In this document: positions 1-10,150 of the stretch, piece by piece
Layout: every line of letters begins with the position of its first letter
Numbering within the stretch: the stretch's first letter is position 1
DNA from: Raffaelea ambrosiae
Taxonomy: Eukaryota; Ascomycota; Sordariomycetes; Ophiostomatales; Ophiostomataceae
Assembly (NCBI GenBank): GCA_002778195.1
Contig: PCDI01000002.1
Coordinates: 1,695,628 to 1,759,627 of the forward strand
Direction of reading: 5' to 3'
DNA: 64,000 nt
Translations under genes and position numbers: made by a program
The notes under the pieces: model-generated
What the model was told of the DNA's origin: nothing
The model's input: only the letters and a program-made list of their open reading frames with translations
Databases searched by the model: none

Positions 1-1090
1 GATAGTCAGCGGCGCGAGGACGTGGGAGTCTGTCCAGGGGTATGTACTGCCTCCCCAGTCTTGTAGTGGGTTAGTAACCAAGGAGTAAGGAAGAAGAAGA
101 AGAAAGAAACCAAGAAAGAAAGAAACCAAGAAAGAAAGAAAGAAAGAAAGAAAGGAAAGGACAGGAAGACAAGAAGGAAAAGAAAAAGAAAAGAAAAAAA
201 AGACAAGAGAGGAAAAGGGAAGAAAAAAAAGAAAAAAAGAAATCAAATCATCTATATATAGAAAACTCACTCAATGCCAGAAGCAACATCACTGCCATGC
301 CCGTAAACAGAAGCATGCCGCCGTAGTCCAGCTTGCCCAGCTCCGTCTTCCAAGTCCACTGTGAGTGCAGCTGATTCAGAGAGGGAGGAAAGTAGCAGGT
401 CGCCAGAAGCACGAGTGTGGTCGCGTTGAAGACAACGTTCACCATGTAGCACCATCGCCACCCAAGGGCGCTGTACTGGATCAGGTCGCGGGCGATGATG
501 GACCCGAAGCCGGCGAACGGCAGGACGCCCAGAGTGACGAGCCCCTGGGCGATGCCGCGGTGCTTGTTCGGGACCAGCTCCTGCAGCACAAAGGGGTAGG
601 CCAGCTGGGTCGTGCAGGCCACGCCGTAGACGACGGCCCCGGCCACGAGCATGTTGATGGACGTGGCCTTGGCACAGACGGCAGCGCCGATGACACCAAA
701 CACCTGGCCGCCGATCAGGAAGTAGCGACGGCCGACAATGTCGCTGAGGCGGCCGACAATCAGGAGGCCGACACATGTCACCACCATGCTGGCGTCGCTG
801 ATCCAGATGTAGCTGGGGTGGTAGCCGAGGTCGTTGTTGATGACGGTGATGGCGCTGGCCGGCAGCGAGAAGTTGACAAACAGCGAGATGGCCATGAACA
901 GGATGCTGATGCTCGACCCCACGAAGCGGTAGGACCACCAGTAGCCCGCAGGGATGTCGTCGAGCTGCACGCCCCGCGCCGTGGGCGCCTCGACGTCGTC
1001 GTGGCCCGTCGTGCTGGCCCTGCCCCTATGCTCGACCTCTGCCTTCTCGCCAGCTTCCACCTGCGCGGCGTCCATGCTGCTAGCGGCCAT
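1..1090 (-). CDS. MFS transporter, N-terminal part (cut by window edge)
   Basis: Major facilitator superfamily membrane transporter, resembling the fungal TRI12/siderophore-type drug efflux group. The first ATG is at 1090; codons upstream are not ATG. After a charged cytoplasmic tail of about 50 residues come hydrophobic helices, the loop 2-3 motif GRLSDIVGRR, and further helices to residue ~275. The frame then meets a GTGAGT donor (intron 60-270, branch TACTAAC, acceptor AAG at 60-62). The next exon (1-59) reads WGGSTYPWTDSHVLAPLTI, a stretch typical of TRI12-like transporters after the 'LAL' helix. That exon runs off the window, so the C-terminal half is missing here. The intron is nearly filled by a pyrimidine microsatellite. 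Substrate cannot be told. Family call is confident, subfamily less so. Confidence 0.85.
88..240. repeat. GAAA/TTTC microsatellite inside the MFS intron
   Basis: About 150 bases of almost pure purine (GAAA, GGAA, GAAAAA units) on the plus strand. On the coding strand this is a long TTTC polypyrimidine tract lying between the donor at 270 and the acceptor near 60 of the transporter intron. It is a simple-sequence repeat, likely length-variable between strains. Confidence 0.85.
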
Positions 1091-2025
1091 TGGTACATGC
1101 ACAGAAAGGGATGGCGTATCCGAGATATGTATGGATCAAAGGCGGATCGTCTGCCTGGTGATTCTACGATGCCCCAGACATGTCGATGGCCAGGAAGCGG
1201 CCGCGGTCGAGTTAATATGCCCGCCCTGCGGCGGCAGGTCTGCCCCGGACGTCCCAGCTTCCCTTCTAACACGACAGAGCCCCTGACCAGACCTTCCTAC
1301 AGGGTCCCTGCACAGGCGTTGCCTAGTCATTAGCCTCGCCAGTGCCGTCGATGAGACTGGCCTCCCCGCTTTGTCTGGCGTGGCAGCTGTCCACTGCGCT
1401 GATTCAGTAGCGCGCAATCCCCAACTCCGTTTTGGGTCCTCGCTGGCACGATGGCCCTTCTCTCGCACAGATGCGCATGGAGACGTGGAATCATGTTGGC
1501 GAGTCTGCCGGGGTGCGCGGGTGTGGCATCAGCACAGGCAGCAAGCAGCAGGCCGCGAAACTGGCCAGTCTCCTGCTGCTCTTGAATCGACTCGACATGA
1601 AAGGCGGTCTGCACCTCCACAGCTGCGAGTGCACGGCGTGTCTGGGGGACAGCTCACGACATTCTCCTCCGAGACACGCGTCTTCGACTGGGGTGGTGCC
1701 GTTGCACGCCACATGTTCGCGCGTCTACCAGAAGCCGTGCTGCTCGGATGCTGTATTTCAGGGCTTCAGCAGTGGCTCGCCTGCTGCAGGGGACCGGCCA
1801 CCACTTACTGCATCCTCGAAGCGGATTGGCGGAGCTTTATATAAGCAAAATGCAGGCATGTCACGTGGTGAATATGGCAGCCTGACAAGGGTCAGGCCGT
1901 GTTTCGTTTGTTGGGGTTCTCTGTTCGGCGGCGGCGGTGCTGGGGTGTTCCCCTCATCTCCCCTGGGACAAACATCGCACTCCTGACATCTGCTGGGGCG
2001 ATATTTGTGCGGCACCACCGACAAC
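1091..2025. other. Divergent intergenic region, MFS transporter / kinase-like gene
   Basis: No convincing gene: open frames are short, overlap each other and carry no family signature. It lies between two divergently transcribed genes and so should hold both promoters. The only clear element is the TATA-like box at 1838-1844. Confidence 0.6.
1838..1844 (+). promoter_or_regulatory. TATA-like box upstream of the FHA/kinase-like gene
   Basis: TATATAA within GGAGCTTTATATAAGC, about 185 bases before the ATG at 2026 on the same strand. Position and sequence suit a fungal TATA element with a leader of roughly 100-150 bases; no transcript data support it. Confidence 0.4.
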
Positions 2026-3789
2026 ATGGACGACCCAGACACCGTCCTGATCATGTATCCGGCCTATGGCCTCGGCTACGACGAAGCAAGAAAGTCGCTC
2101 GAAATGCCGGCCAACCGCGCAGGCGTTGTGCGGGCACCGCGGCCGGAGGAGCTGAACCCCAAGTCCCAGCGAGGGGACATTGTCTACACGTACATCCTGC
2201 GCCAGATGCAGGAGCCGGTGGCCCCGCCCGACAGCGAGCGGCTGGCCTTTGCCCAGGCCGACGGCTACCGCGTCAAGTTCAGCGAGGGCACCAACTCGCC
2301 GCATGGCTTTGTCGTCGGCCCAAACAGCCACTGCGACTTTGTGCTTCACCCGTCTGACGGCTGCCGGAACTACTACTTCGCCTTCCAGTTCGACGACCGG
2401 GGCCAGCTTCTCCTCCAGGACCTCAACCACGCCGACACCACAACCGTCCAGTACGACAACTGGCATTCCCTCGGCGAGCGTCCTGGTGGCCGCTGGGTCA
2501 TTGGCGGCTGCCGCCATACAGACGGCGTCACGAACATCTTTCTGCAGGCGCCGCGCAAGATGCGGTTCTTGATCCGGATCCCCGCCCGCAACACGCGGTC
2601 GCCGGCATTCCGAGACCGGCTGGCCTCGTTCCGGAAAGTCAAGCAGGGCCCAGCCGCAGATGCCCTGGCAGCTGTTCTGGCCAGACGAGTAGGCACAGTT
2701 GCAGGATATGCCGAGCTCGTACCCCCGGCCATGTACAGGCGGTTCCTGGGGAGCGGCCACTTCTCTTCGGTGTTCTACGCATGGAATACCAGCACAGGGA
2801 TGGACATGGCGGTCAGGCGGCCCGTCCGCTTCAATGCCCAAAAGCCGTGCCGGACGGTTGCAGAAGCTTGGAAGGAGACGGCAGCTCTTCTGTCCTCGAT
2901 ATCGCATGTGAGTGGTGTGCACAGGGCGGCGTGTTTCCTGCACCTCGAGTCGGCTATGCTTTGCGCAACACGGCAACTGACAGAAACTCGGCGGCAATAG
3001 CCGCATCTTGTGCGCTTCTTGGGGTCCTCAATGGACATGTGCCCCGAGTTCTATCTTGAGTACATACCAGGAGGCACACTCGCCGAACACATGATTTACC
3101 CCGCAGATCTGTCCAATCTTGAGGCCCTCCAGGTTCTGAGCCAGGCCGCCGATGGCCTAGCGTACCTGCATGGACGACACCTCTGCCACGGGGATCTTGC
3201 GCCCTCGAAGATCATGGTTGCCCAGAGAGATAAGAGGAACGGTATCTGCATCAAATTTGCAGACTTTGGGCTGCCGAAGAGCATGATGGGACTGACGGGC
3301 CTTTGCGGAAATGGTGCCTACATGGCACCGGAGGTCTACCAAGATTTTGCCTTGCACAACAAACCTCCATCTTCGGGGGAAAAGCCATTCGCAGCCGACA
3401 TCTGGTCTCTTGGTGTGATTGTTTCCGAGATGTTGTATGGTCTACCGGACTGCCCCGTAGATGCGTCTTGGCACGGAAAAGTACGTGCCCATGTGCAACG
3501 CGGGCAGTCCACAGCCGGTGTGTCCACGGTTCCGTTCTTGCTCGACCATATGCTTGCTATGGATCCCAAGGCTCGAGAAACAGCTTCCCACTGTTTTCGT
3601 GCCGTGGCTCAGCTCCTGGAGCCTACAGGCCTGCATGTCCCGCCTGCAAGCCTCGAGAAGCACAAGCCCCAAAACACTATCACCAAGGAGCGATGTGGCA
3701 GTGGCGCCAGCTCGACGCCGTCTGGGGCGGCTTCTGGGGTAAAAGACGGAACCAACACGAGCACAAATGATTCCATGCGGGTGAAATGA
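2026..3789 (+). CDS. FHA-like domain plus atypical (probably inactive) protein kinase
   Basis: Two exons, 2026-2907 and 3001-3789 (intron 2908-3000, GTGAGT...AATAG), give 556 residues; the splice joins ...SISH to PHLVRFLG in frame. ATG at 2026 has a good context (ACAAC before it). Residues ~80-145 resemble a degenerate FHA domain (GFVVGPNSHCDFVL, then QDLNHADTTTVQYD). The kinase domain spans ~238-480: glycine loop GSGHFSSVF (243-251), DFG at 382-384, APE at 403-405. Two key sites are changed. The beta-3 lysine is arginine (MAVRRP, 261-266), and the HRDLKPxN loop reads HGDLAPSK (357-364), keeping Asp but losing the Lys and Asn. By family rules this predicts weak or no catalysis, so a phosphopeptide-binding pseudokinase is my inference. 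The C-terminal 75 residues are Ser/Thr/Gly-rich and look disordered. Confidence 0.8.
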
Positions 3790-4483
3790 GTCCTCCATGA
3801 AAGCCCCCACCAGTCCCATCTTGTCTTTAACCTTTCAACCCAGGCGTCTTATCAATGATACCCCAAACGATGAGAATGAGGATTACGCCTCGGACGATAT
3901 TAAGCGCATGAAGGGATCACGAGGTTAATTTACCGAACAGGCAAGGCCGTTCAAAATTTCTTTGTCTCTTGAGCTATTTGTTAGAGAACATATTTTTATA
4001 TAACCTCAATATACGACGCGTGTTACGAAAGAAACAATCTATGGACTACTGCCCGATACGATTGACTGACTGAAACCAGGCTAGCAAAACTGTCAGGCGG
4101 GCTCAGACTGTTTATCTCACAATGCCGGGGGTGGGGGGCTCTACCGAGTGAGGCCTAATTTCATCGATTGGTCGTATTTACGTTGATGTTGATGATGGTT
4201 CATTGTGGCCAATATGTTGCTTTCATAAAGTGTAGTCACCAGAGCAACATATGCACTACATATGCCACAGTGCGTTCTCATGGGGGTCGTCAATACTTTT
4301 GAGTTGCAGGCCAGGAAGGAAACACTTTGTTTTCTCTCAAAGTATGTGGCTCGCTTTTCAGTAGTGTTCTCACTATGTCGTTGTTGCAACTAAGTAATAG
4401 AGACATTCAGAATGGTTTCTTGCCCACCCAGACTCTTTCGAAATCCGGGAGGCGCTATAGGACTTTGCAATCGGCGTTAGAGT
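3790..4483. other. Convergent intergenic region, kinase-like gene / REV3
   Basis: Lies between the 3' ends of two convergent genes. AT-richer than its surroundings; short open frames only, none with a recognisable signature. A G-rich run sits near 4125-4138. Presumably 3' untranslated sequence of both genes. Confidence 0.6.
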
Positions 4484-7400
4484 TTACCATTCCAAGTCTT
4501 GCATACCTCGGCGAGCTAGAGTCTGCACCAGAATTGTCTTGGAACGCTCCACCTTCGCCTGGACAAACCGTTCCGTCCTAACAAAGTATACCGGGCAAGT
4601 CATATTTTCGCAGCGTAGCTCGTCATGCTCGCCCAGCCCAGCACAACTGCGGCATCCATGCAGAATACTACGGTACGCCTTCTCCGCATCCCTGGCACGG
4701 CTCTGCAGATAGAACAGGGTGCCGAGATTGTCCCTGCCACAGTCCTTACAGAGAACAGGCCTGGACTTGAGTTTTGCTGTTGAGTCAAATGATTCGTCGC
4801 TGTCGTTGTCCATGGCAGCACCTTTATTGCCCGGGTCACTGCCAGCGGCGCACTCGTCTTCTTCGTCGTCTGCATCTTCTGCATCTTCTGCATCTTCTGC
4901 ATCACCATCAGAGTCGTGGCATGTGGCTGCTCCTCTGCCAACAGCACTCGCCGCCATCGTGCTCGTCCGCGGCTGAAGCTGCCGGCGTCTTCGCCTGCGT
5001 ACAGGCGTATCGCAGCGGGCACAGCGGGCACCTCGCAACCACACATCCAATGTCATCTGGCCAATGCGCTGTGTCTGTGTGGGTGCAGGATCTGTGGTTC
5101 GTAGTGGCATGCGAATCCGCGGCATGTCCAAGTACCACTGCTCAATGTCGACGCCCACGAGCCGAAATATGCGGTCCAGGGGAGGGATCAGGCTGCTGCG
5201 GATGTAGTAATCAGAATCAATGCGGAGATGCCGGTTGCGGACAAGTTCCTCCGGGGATACACAGCGGTCACGAAGAGGTGTGCCCGGTGGGCCTGCTAGC
5301 ACGACATACGGCACCCGCTCGCCATGAAGTAGAACGGCACGCGGGTCCCTGGCCATGCGGCGGGCTGCCACCATTGCTCCGGGAGGCGGCGCACGGTATG
5401 AGCCTGGCTGTCTCACCTCCTTGGCGAAACACAAGTCGGCCAGCGGCAGCCGGCTGTTGGCAATGTCGTCGAAGCGGGCAAGGACATAGTCTTTCACCTG
5501 GCTGAGGTCGGCCGAGTCGAAGAGAATGCGCAAGCACTGTTCCAGCACCTTGGACGCGGCAGGAGTGCCGTCGCGTCGCACAGTCTCGATGCCCTTGGCG
5601 TCAAAGATGGGCTCGTCTTGGTCCACCGTGTCGAACTCGTAGCCGACGTATCTCTTCTTGGCCAGAAGCACGCACGGATGGTACACCTTCTCGAACTTGA
5701 GGCGAACGGGGTGTGGATTGGACGCCGTCACGGCCTCGGCCATCTCGGCGCCAATCTGGAAAGCCTGCGCACGCGTGCGGCCGGGGAGATGCACAAACAG
5801 GCTGTCGGTGTCGCCGTACACCACCTCGGCATTCCAACGCCGCACAGAGTGTATCAGAGCGATGGCCCGGTTCAGGGTCTCGCGGCCTGTCTGCACAATG
5901 CTGTCTGCAACCTCCACACACGGCATGCGGCCCGAGAAGGACGCCGATGTGTATCCGTAGGTGACATTGGCAAGCAGCTTGAGGGCCAGCTGCCGGCTGT
6001 TGAGCCGTTGGCGCTCGGCCAAGTTGGCCTTGGCTGTCCGTTTCAGCGCTGCCTTGACCATGACCCGCGTGTCGAGGATCTCCGCCAGCATTTTCGCCAG
6101 CAGGGACTGCCGTGTTTGCGCGCCGACATACATCATCCCAGTCGGAGCTACCACAATGCCGAGCCGAGAGAGCTGCTCGAGGAGACCGGCCGGTCGGTTG
6201 TATGTGGCGAACCCCATTTTGCGGGCCAGCACCTGGCGATGCCGCGCAATCGCGGCGGCGGCCACGTCGTCGCCGCTGCCTGGCGGATGCTCTGTTCGGG
6301 GGTCTGCTCGGGGGGCGGTCCTCTCGCCTGGGGTCTGCCTGGCCGCTGCTGTCTCCGTTCTTGAATAGAGGGGGTCGAGGCGTCCAAGAAAGGTCGAATA
6401 GCACAGGTTGTACGCGATCATCAGACTGGGGTACAAGCTGGTGAAATCCAGGACGACAACCGGGCTGCTGTAGAAGGCGCTCCGCGGTTCGAGGACAAGC
6501 GGCATGCACTCGGCCGCGTTCTGCTGCCCGACCTGCTCGTGGTTGGGGGACGGCATCACAAAGCCCTCTGGCTTCGCCACGCGAAGCATGACGGACTCGA
6601 CCTTGAACTGCGATCCACGATCCAGGACCGAGGCAAAATCGACGCCCAGAACGCGAGCCTGCTCGGCGGTCTTGGCCACGAGCTCTGTGGCTTCGAGCAG
6701 GGCCAGCCCGAGAGCAGCGCGCCGGCGGCAATGGCGGAGAAGCCGGCTGAGATCTCTCTGTCGGCCGCTTGACGCCCACGACGTCAGCACATGCGCGGCG
6801 TACAATGGAACACGCTGGCCGAGAACACTCCACGCGGCGCTCTCCAGCGTGTACTGGCGCAGGTCAAGGTCGGAGCGCATGATTTGGTCAACAGAGAGCA
6901 TCAGCCGGCCCGTGACGCTCTGTCCACGCTCATGGTATGGGACGACCCGCGGCTGGCGAACACGGGACAAGTCTTGCCAGAGATCGACTTCGTACGTTGC
7001 AGCCCGCTCGGCCAGATAGCCCCAGGACGACGTCGTGATCTCATATCCAGCCAGAATGTCCGGGTCCAAGTCTTGGACAATCTGCACCACCCGCAGCAGC
7101 AACTCACGCTCGTCTGCGACGACCTCGACGGCAAACTCGTCGTGGAGAGAACGGCCCGCACAGATGACACCGCCGCAGCTTGCCCCGGCGCTTTCGTTGG
7201 CGCGGCCTGCGTTGGCCGGCTTCCCAGTGGACTTCCAGGCCACGCACACAACGGGATCGCGTTCCGGGTTGGGAAGAAAGGCGCCGCGAGAATTGGCGTG
7301 GGCCTCCAAGCACAACGTCTGCATGCCCACCTCTGGTGCCGGTCGCCAGGATACGGCCGCCGCACGTTTTTCCTTTGGCAGACGAGCCGCAGTCATCCGG

Positions 7401-9565
7401 CGGTGGATGGATGCTGCTTCGCTAGCCCTGGCCTCCCTTCTTGTCCCCAAAGAAACATCGTCGCTGGCAAGCCAAGACTCGACCGCAGCATACGTCGGCG
7501 GTGGATGGGCAATGTGCCACGAACGGGCTGCAGCGTGCCGCTTCGTTGTCGATGTTCCGCGGTGGCCATGTGGAGCAGGGAATCGCCGCAGGAAGTCAAA
7601 TCCACGGACCACAGAAGCAATGGCGGCTCTTCTTTCCTTGGCTGGCCCGGCCCTGGCTGCGTCTTCTGCGTTGCTGAAGTGGGCGTCCTGATGGATCTGA
7701 TCGGGCCCAGCAGCGCCCAGGGAGGCCACGACGGCTTCCCTGTCTGGAGCAGGCGCGTATATTGCCAGCACGTTCCGTGATGCACGATAGAATGGTCCCT
7801 GCTTCTGTGCCTGGCGGCTTTGCGGGGGCCTGACTTCGCCTGGCATTCTCTTCACCTCGCTGTCCCCATGCAGGCGAAAATCACGACGACTTCTGCAGTT
7901 GGGTTGCAGCACGGAAGATTCACCGTCTTCGTGACAGTCAGCAATCGATGGCACCTTGCAGCCGTGGCTGTTGCGGCTGCGTCCCTTGTTTTCTTCGCCC
8001 CTCGAGGCCATGCCACCTGACACGTCGTTCTTCGACCGCTTCTCCTCCTGGGGGAATGCCGACTTCACAACACTAAAGCTCTGCGACAGCGGACGATGTG
8101 TCTCTGCGGGAGGCCATTGCCTCTTTTTCGCACGGCGCTCCTGCGAAGGCCTGATCTCCAACGGTTGACTCCGACTGGGCGTTCCCGTCTCGCGGCGTGA
8201 CGCCTTGCTGGAGCCGCTGGCGGACGTGCCGCACGTCTGGCTCAGCTGCCGATCACGGCCAGCCGAGAGTGACTTTCTGGCCACATCGGTGGTCGCGGGC
8301 ACTGCGAACTTTCGGAGGGAGTTGAGGCCGCTCAGCTGCCCGGCCCCGGCGCCGTCTTCTTCCTGCTCGTTGTCCTGTTCCTCTGGCTCGCATGCGGCAG
8401 GAATATGGCCCGCGCCGTGACTGGATTCTGGGCGCGCGTCTGACGGTCTCTTGCGCTTTCTGTTGTCGGTTCGTTCGTCGCGCGGATAGAAGTCCTCCAC
8501 GGACTGGCGTGTGGTTGGGACGCAGTCCTCCAGGGGATCGCGTGGGCGCCGCGCGGTGTTCTTCGCAGTGTTCCCGGCCTGGCTCTCGGCCTGGCTCTCG
8601 GCCCTGATGATGCCGGCGATCTGCTCGCGGTATTCCTCTTCTCTAAGCCATGGCGAGGGTGTCCGGCGCGGGTCAGATGACGAGGCACCGAGCTGGGCAA
8701 ACGCGTCCTGTGTGCTGATGGCCTCCCACGCCCTGCGGTCCTCCTCGCTCTTCTTGCCCCCCTTGTCGTATTTGGCGGCCATCTCGCGCCATAGCGCGGC
8801 AAGGCTGTAGACGAGGCGCTGGTTCGACGGAGTGGGCGTTTCGGGGAAGCTGACATGCTGGCGCCGCTCAGGCACAGCATCCCGATTGCGGATGTGTTGC
8901 GGCAGAATGTCCACCTCGACGGGACAGCTGGCTCGGTCGCGGTCGCCGCTGTTCCTGACGCACGCATCGGAGGCCGTGAGTAGGTCGCAGCCGTACAGGT
9001 TGTAATCTGTCATGAACTGCAACAGAAACGGGATGTGGGACTCGTGCGGCATCAGCTGGGGAATGCCCGCAATTCGGCCCTGGCGAAGCATCTCGGCGAC
9101 GCGTGTCGTGACGGAAGGGTCGAGCAGGTAGATCTTGAGAAAGAGCCGGAAGCCGACGTGGAAGCCGTAGAAGGGAATTCCGCGCACCGGCGTGACAGCC
9201 AGGACGGCTGCCCGCCCCAGCGCCTGGTTGATGCCATGGCGAAGACTGGCAACAGCGCGGTCGACCTCGGAAAATGGGAATCCGTCAAACGGCACAAAGA
9301 GGTAGGGGAAGACGCCGTGGATGTGGGCACAGGCAATCTCGCCTGACGCAGTGGCCCCGAAAACACGAATCACGGGCACCCGGACACCGGAATCGCCTTG
9401 CTGGTTGGTGTTGTTGCTGTTGTTGTTGTTGTTGTTGTTCGCGGCGGTGGTGACGGTCTTGTTTTTGTTGTCGTTTCTGGTGATGGGCGCCAACGAGCCA
9501 TCAAAGTCGATTCGCGTCGGAGCCGCCAGACAATAGTCGATGCAGTGGATGCGCACCTGGAACAT
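4484..9565 (-). CDS. REV3: DNA polymerase zeta catalytic subunit
   Basis: B-family polymerase for error-prone translesion synthesis. Single open frame of 1693 residues from the ATG at 9565 (MFQVRIHCIDYCLAAPT); the frame extends upstream to 9706 but without another ATG. The start matches the usual Rev3 N-terminus. Exonuclease-like region precedes motif A (DFTSLYPSLMIAYN, residue ~1040), motif B (KLLANVTYGYTSASFSGR, ~1195) and motif C (VVYGDTDSLF, ~1250). The C-terminus holds the CysA (CARC ... CKDC) and CysB (CRSC ... CENMTC) clusters; CysB binds an iron-sulphur cluster in homologues. Residues ~150-850 are mostly low-complexity and poorly conserved in the family. An Asn tract follows the N-terminus. 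A 9-base repeat (4871-4903) encodes an acidic Ala/Glu/Asp stretch inside CysA. The N. crassa orthologue upr-1 is linked to mat, as here. Confidence 0.95.
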   Translation of the reverse strand: MFQVRIHCIDYCLAAPTRIDFDGSLAPITRNDNKNKTVTTAANNNNNNNSNNTNQQGDSGVRVPVIRVFGATASGEIACAHIHGVFPYLFVPFDGFPFSEVDRAVASLRHGINQALGRAAVLAVTPVRGIPFYGFHVGFRLFLKIYLLDPSVTTRVAEMLRQGRIAGIPQLMPHESHIPFLLQFMTDYNLYGCDLLTASDACVRNSGDRDRASCPVEVDILPQHIRNRDAVPERRQHVSFPETPTPSNQRLVYSLAALWREMAAKYDKGGKKSEEDRRAWEAISTQDAFAQLGASSSDPRRTPSPWLREEEYREQIAGIIRAESQAESQAGNTAKNTARRPRDPLEDCVPTTRQSVEDFYPRDERTDNRKRKRPSDARPESSHGAGHIPAACEPEEQDNEQEEDGAGAGQLSGLNSLRKFAVPATTDVARKSLSAGRDRQLSQTCGTSASGSSKASRRETGTPSRSQPLEIRPSQERRAKKRQWPPAETHRPLSQSFSVVKSAFPQEEKRSKNDVSGGMASRGEENKGRSRNSHGCKVPSIADCHEDGESSVLQPNCRSRRDFRLHGDSEVKRMPGEVRPPQSRQAQKQGPFYRASRNVLAIYAPAPDREAVVASLGAAGPDQIHQDAHFSNAEDAARAGPAKERRAAIASVVRGFDFLRRFPAPHGHRGTSTTKRHAAARSWHIAHPPPTYAAVESWLASDDVSLGTRREARASEAASIHRRMTAARLPKEKRAAAVSWRPAPEVGMQTLCLEAHANSRGAFLPNPERDPVVCVAWKSTGKPANAGRANESAGASCGGVICAGRSLHDEFAVEVVADERELLLRVVQIVQDLDPDILAGYEITTSSWGYLAERAATYEVDLWQDLSRVRQPRVVPYHERGQSVTGRLMLSVDQIMRSDLDLRQYTLESAAWSVLGQRVPLYAAHVLTSWASSGRQRDLSRLLRHCRRRAALGLALLEATELVAKTAEQARVLGVDFASVLDRGSQFKVESVMLRVAKPEGFVMPSPNHEQVGQQNAAECMPLVLEPRSAFYSSPVVVLDFTSLYPSLMIAYNLCYSTFLGRLDPLYSRTETAAARQTPGERTAPRADPRTEHPPGSGDDVAAAAIARHRQVLARKMGFATYNRPAGLLEQLSRLGIVVAPTGMMYVGAQTRQSLLAKMLAEILDTRVMVKAALKRTAKANLAERQRLNSRQLALKLLANVTYGYTSASFSGRMPCVEVADSIVQTGRETLNRAIALIHSVRRWNAEVVYGDTDSLFVHLPGRTRAQAFQIGAEMAEAVTASNPHPVRLKFEKVYHPCVLLAKKRYVGYEFDTVDQDEPIFDAKGIETVRRDGTPAASKVLEQCLRILFDSADLSQVKDYVLARFDDIANSRLPLADLCFAKEVRQPGSYRAPPPGAMVAARRMARDPRAVLLHGERVPYVVLAGPPGTPLRDRCVSPEELVRNRHLRIDSDYYIRSSLIPPLDRIFRLVGVDIEQWYLDMPRIRMPLRTTDPAPTQTQRIGQMTLDVWLRGARCARCDTPVRRRRRRQLQPRTSTMAASAVGRGAATCHDSDGDAEDAEDAEDADDEEDECAAGSDPGNKGAAMDNDSDESFDSTAKLKSRPVLCKDCGRDNLGTLFYLQSRARDAEKAYRSILHGCRSCAGLGEHDELRCENMTCPVYFVRTERFVQAKVERSKTILVQTLARRGMQDLEW

Positions 9566-10150
9566 CGTCGCCCGGAATGCATGGTGCGGCCTGCGGTGTG
9601 GTACATTCTGCGCACAGCGCGTGGGCTGTGCAGCACGGGAGACGCGTTGGGCAGGGCGGATGACGCCAAACAAATTATCACCAATGCCGCTCGCTATTGA
9701 CAACACGCCGCCCCAGAACTAGCAGTAAAGCCCGCTGTGGTCCCTGGCAGACAGCTCTAGTGGGGTCGAGCTCTGTGTCGGCTGCTGATTGGCCGATTCT
9801 GGACCTGCATAAGACGCTACCCGCAAACACTTTTTTCCGACTATCGGCAACAGCTGACGCCGCAATTTGCGTGTCAGGCAGCCGCAGCTCTTGGAAGCAC
9901 AGCCAGGAGCCCTCCACTCTCGCCCCCCCCCCCCCCCAAGCCTCCGCGTGGCAGCAACCATCGTCACCCACATCACTGCGGTGCACCCGAGCAAGTTTGT
10001 GCGATTGACGCAGACGGCCTGCACTCTTTCCGAATCAGATAAATCACCAATTCCCCCGCTTGCAACCCGGCCGCGGAGCTCTCCAGCTGGCCAGACTCCA
10101 ACCAGCTTCCCCGACTTATCCGCAGCGCCTTTCGGGCCACATCGCCCACC
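9566..10150. promoter_or_regulatory. Divergent promoter region between REV3 and SLA2
   Basis: A 585-base gap between head-to-head ATGs, so it must hold both promoters. Notable content: a run of 15 C at 9923-9937 and a C/T-rich stretch (10030-10140) just before the SLA2 ATG, typical of fungal leaders. No clear TATA box seen. Confidence 0.5.
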
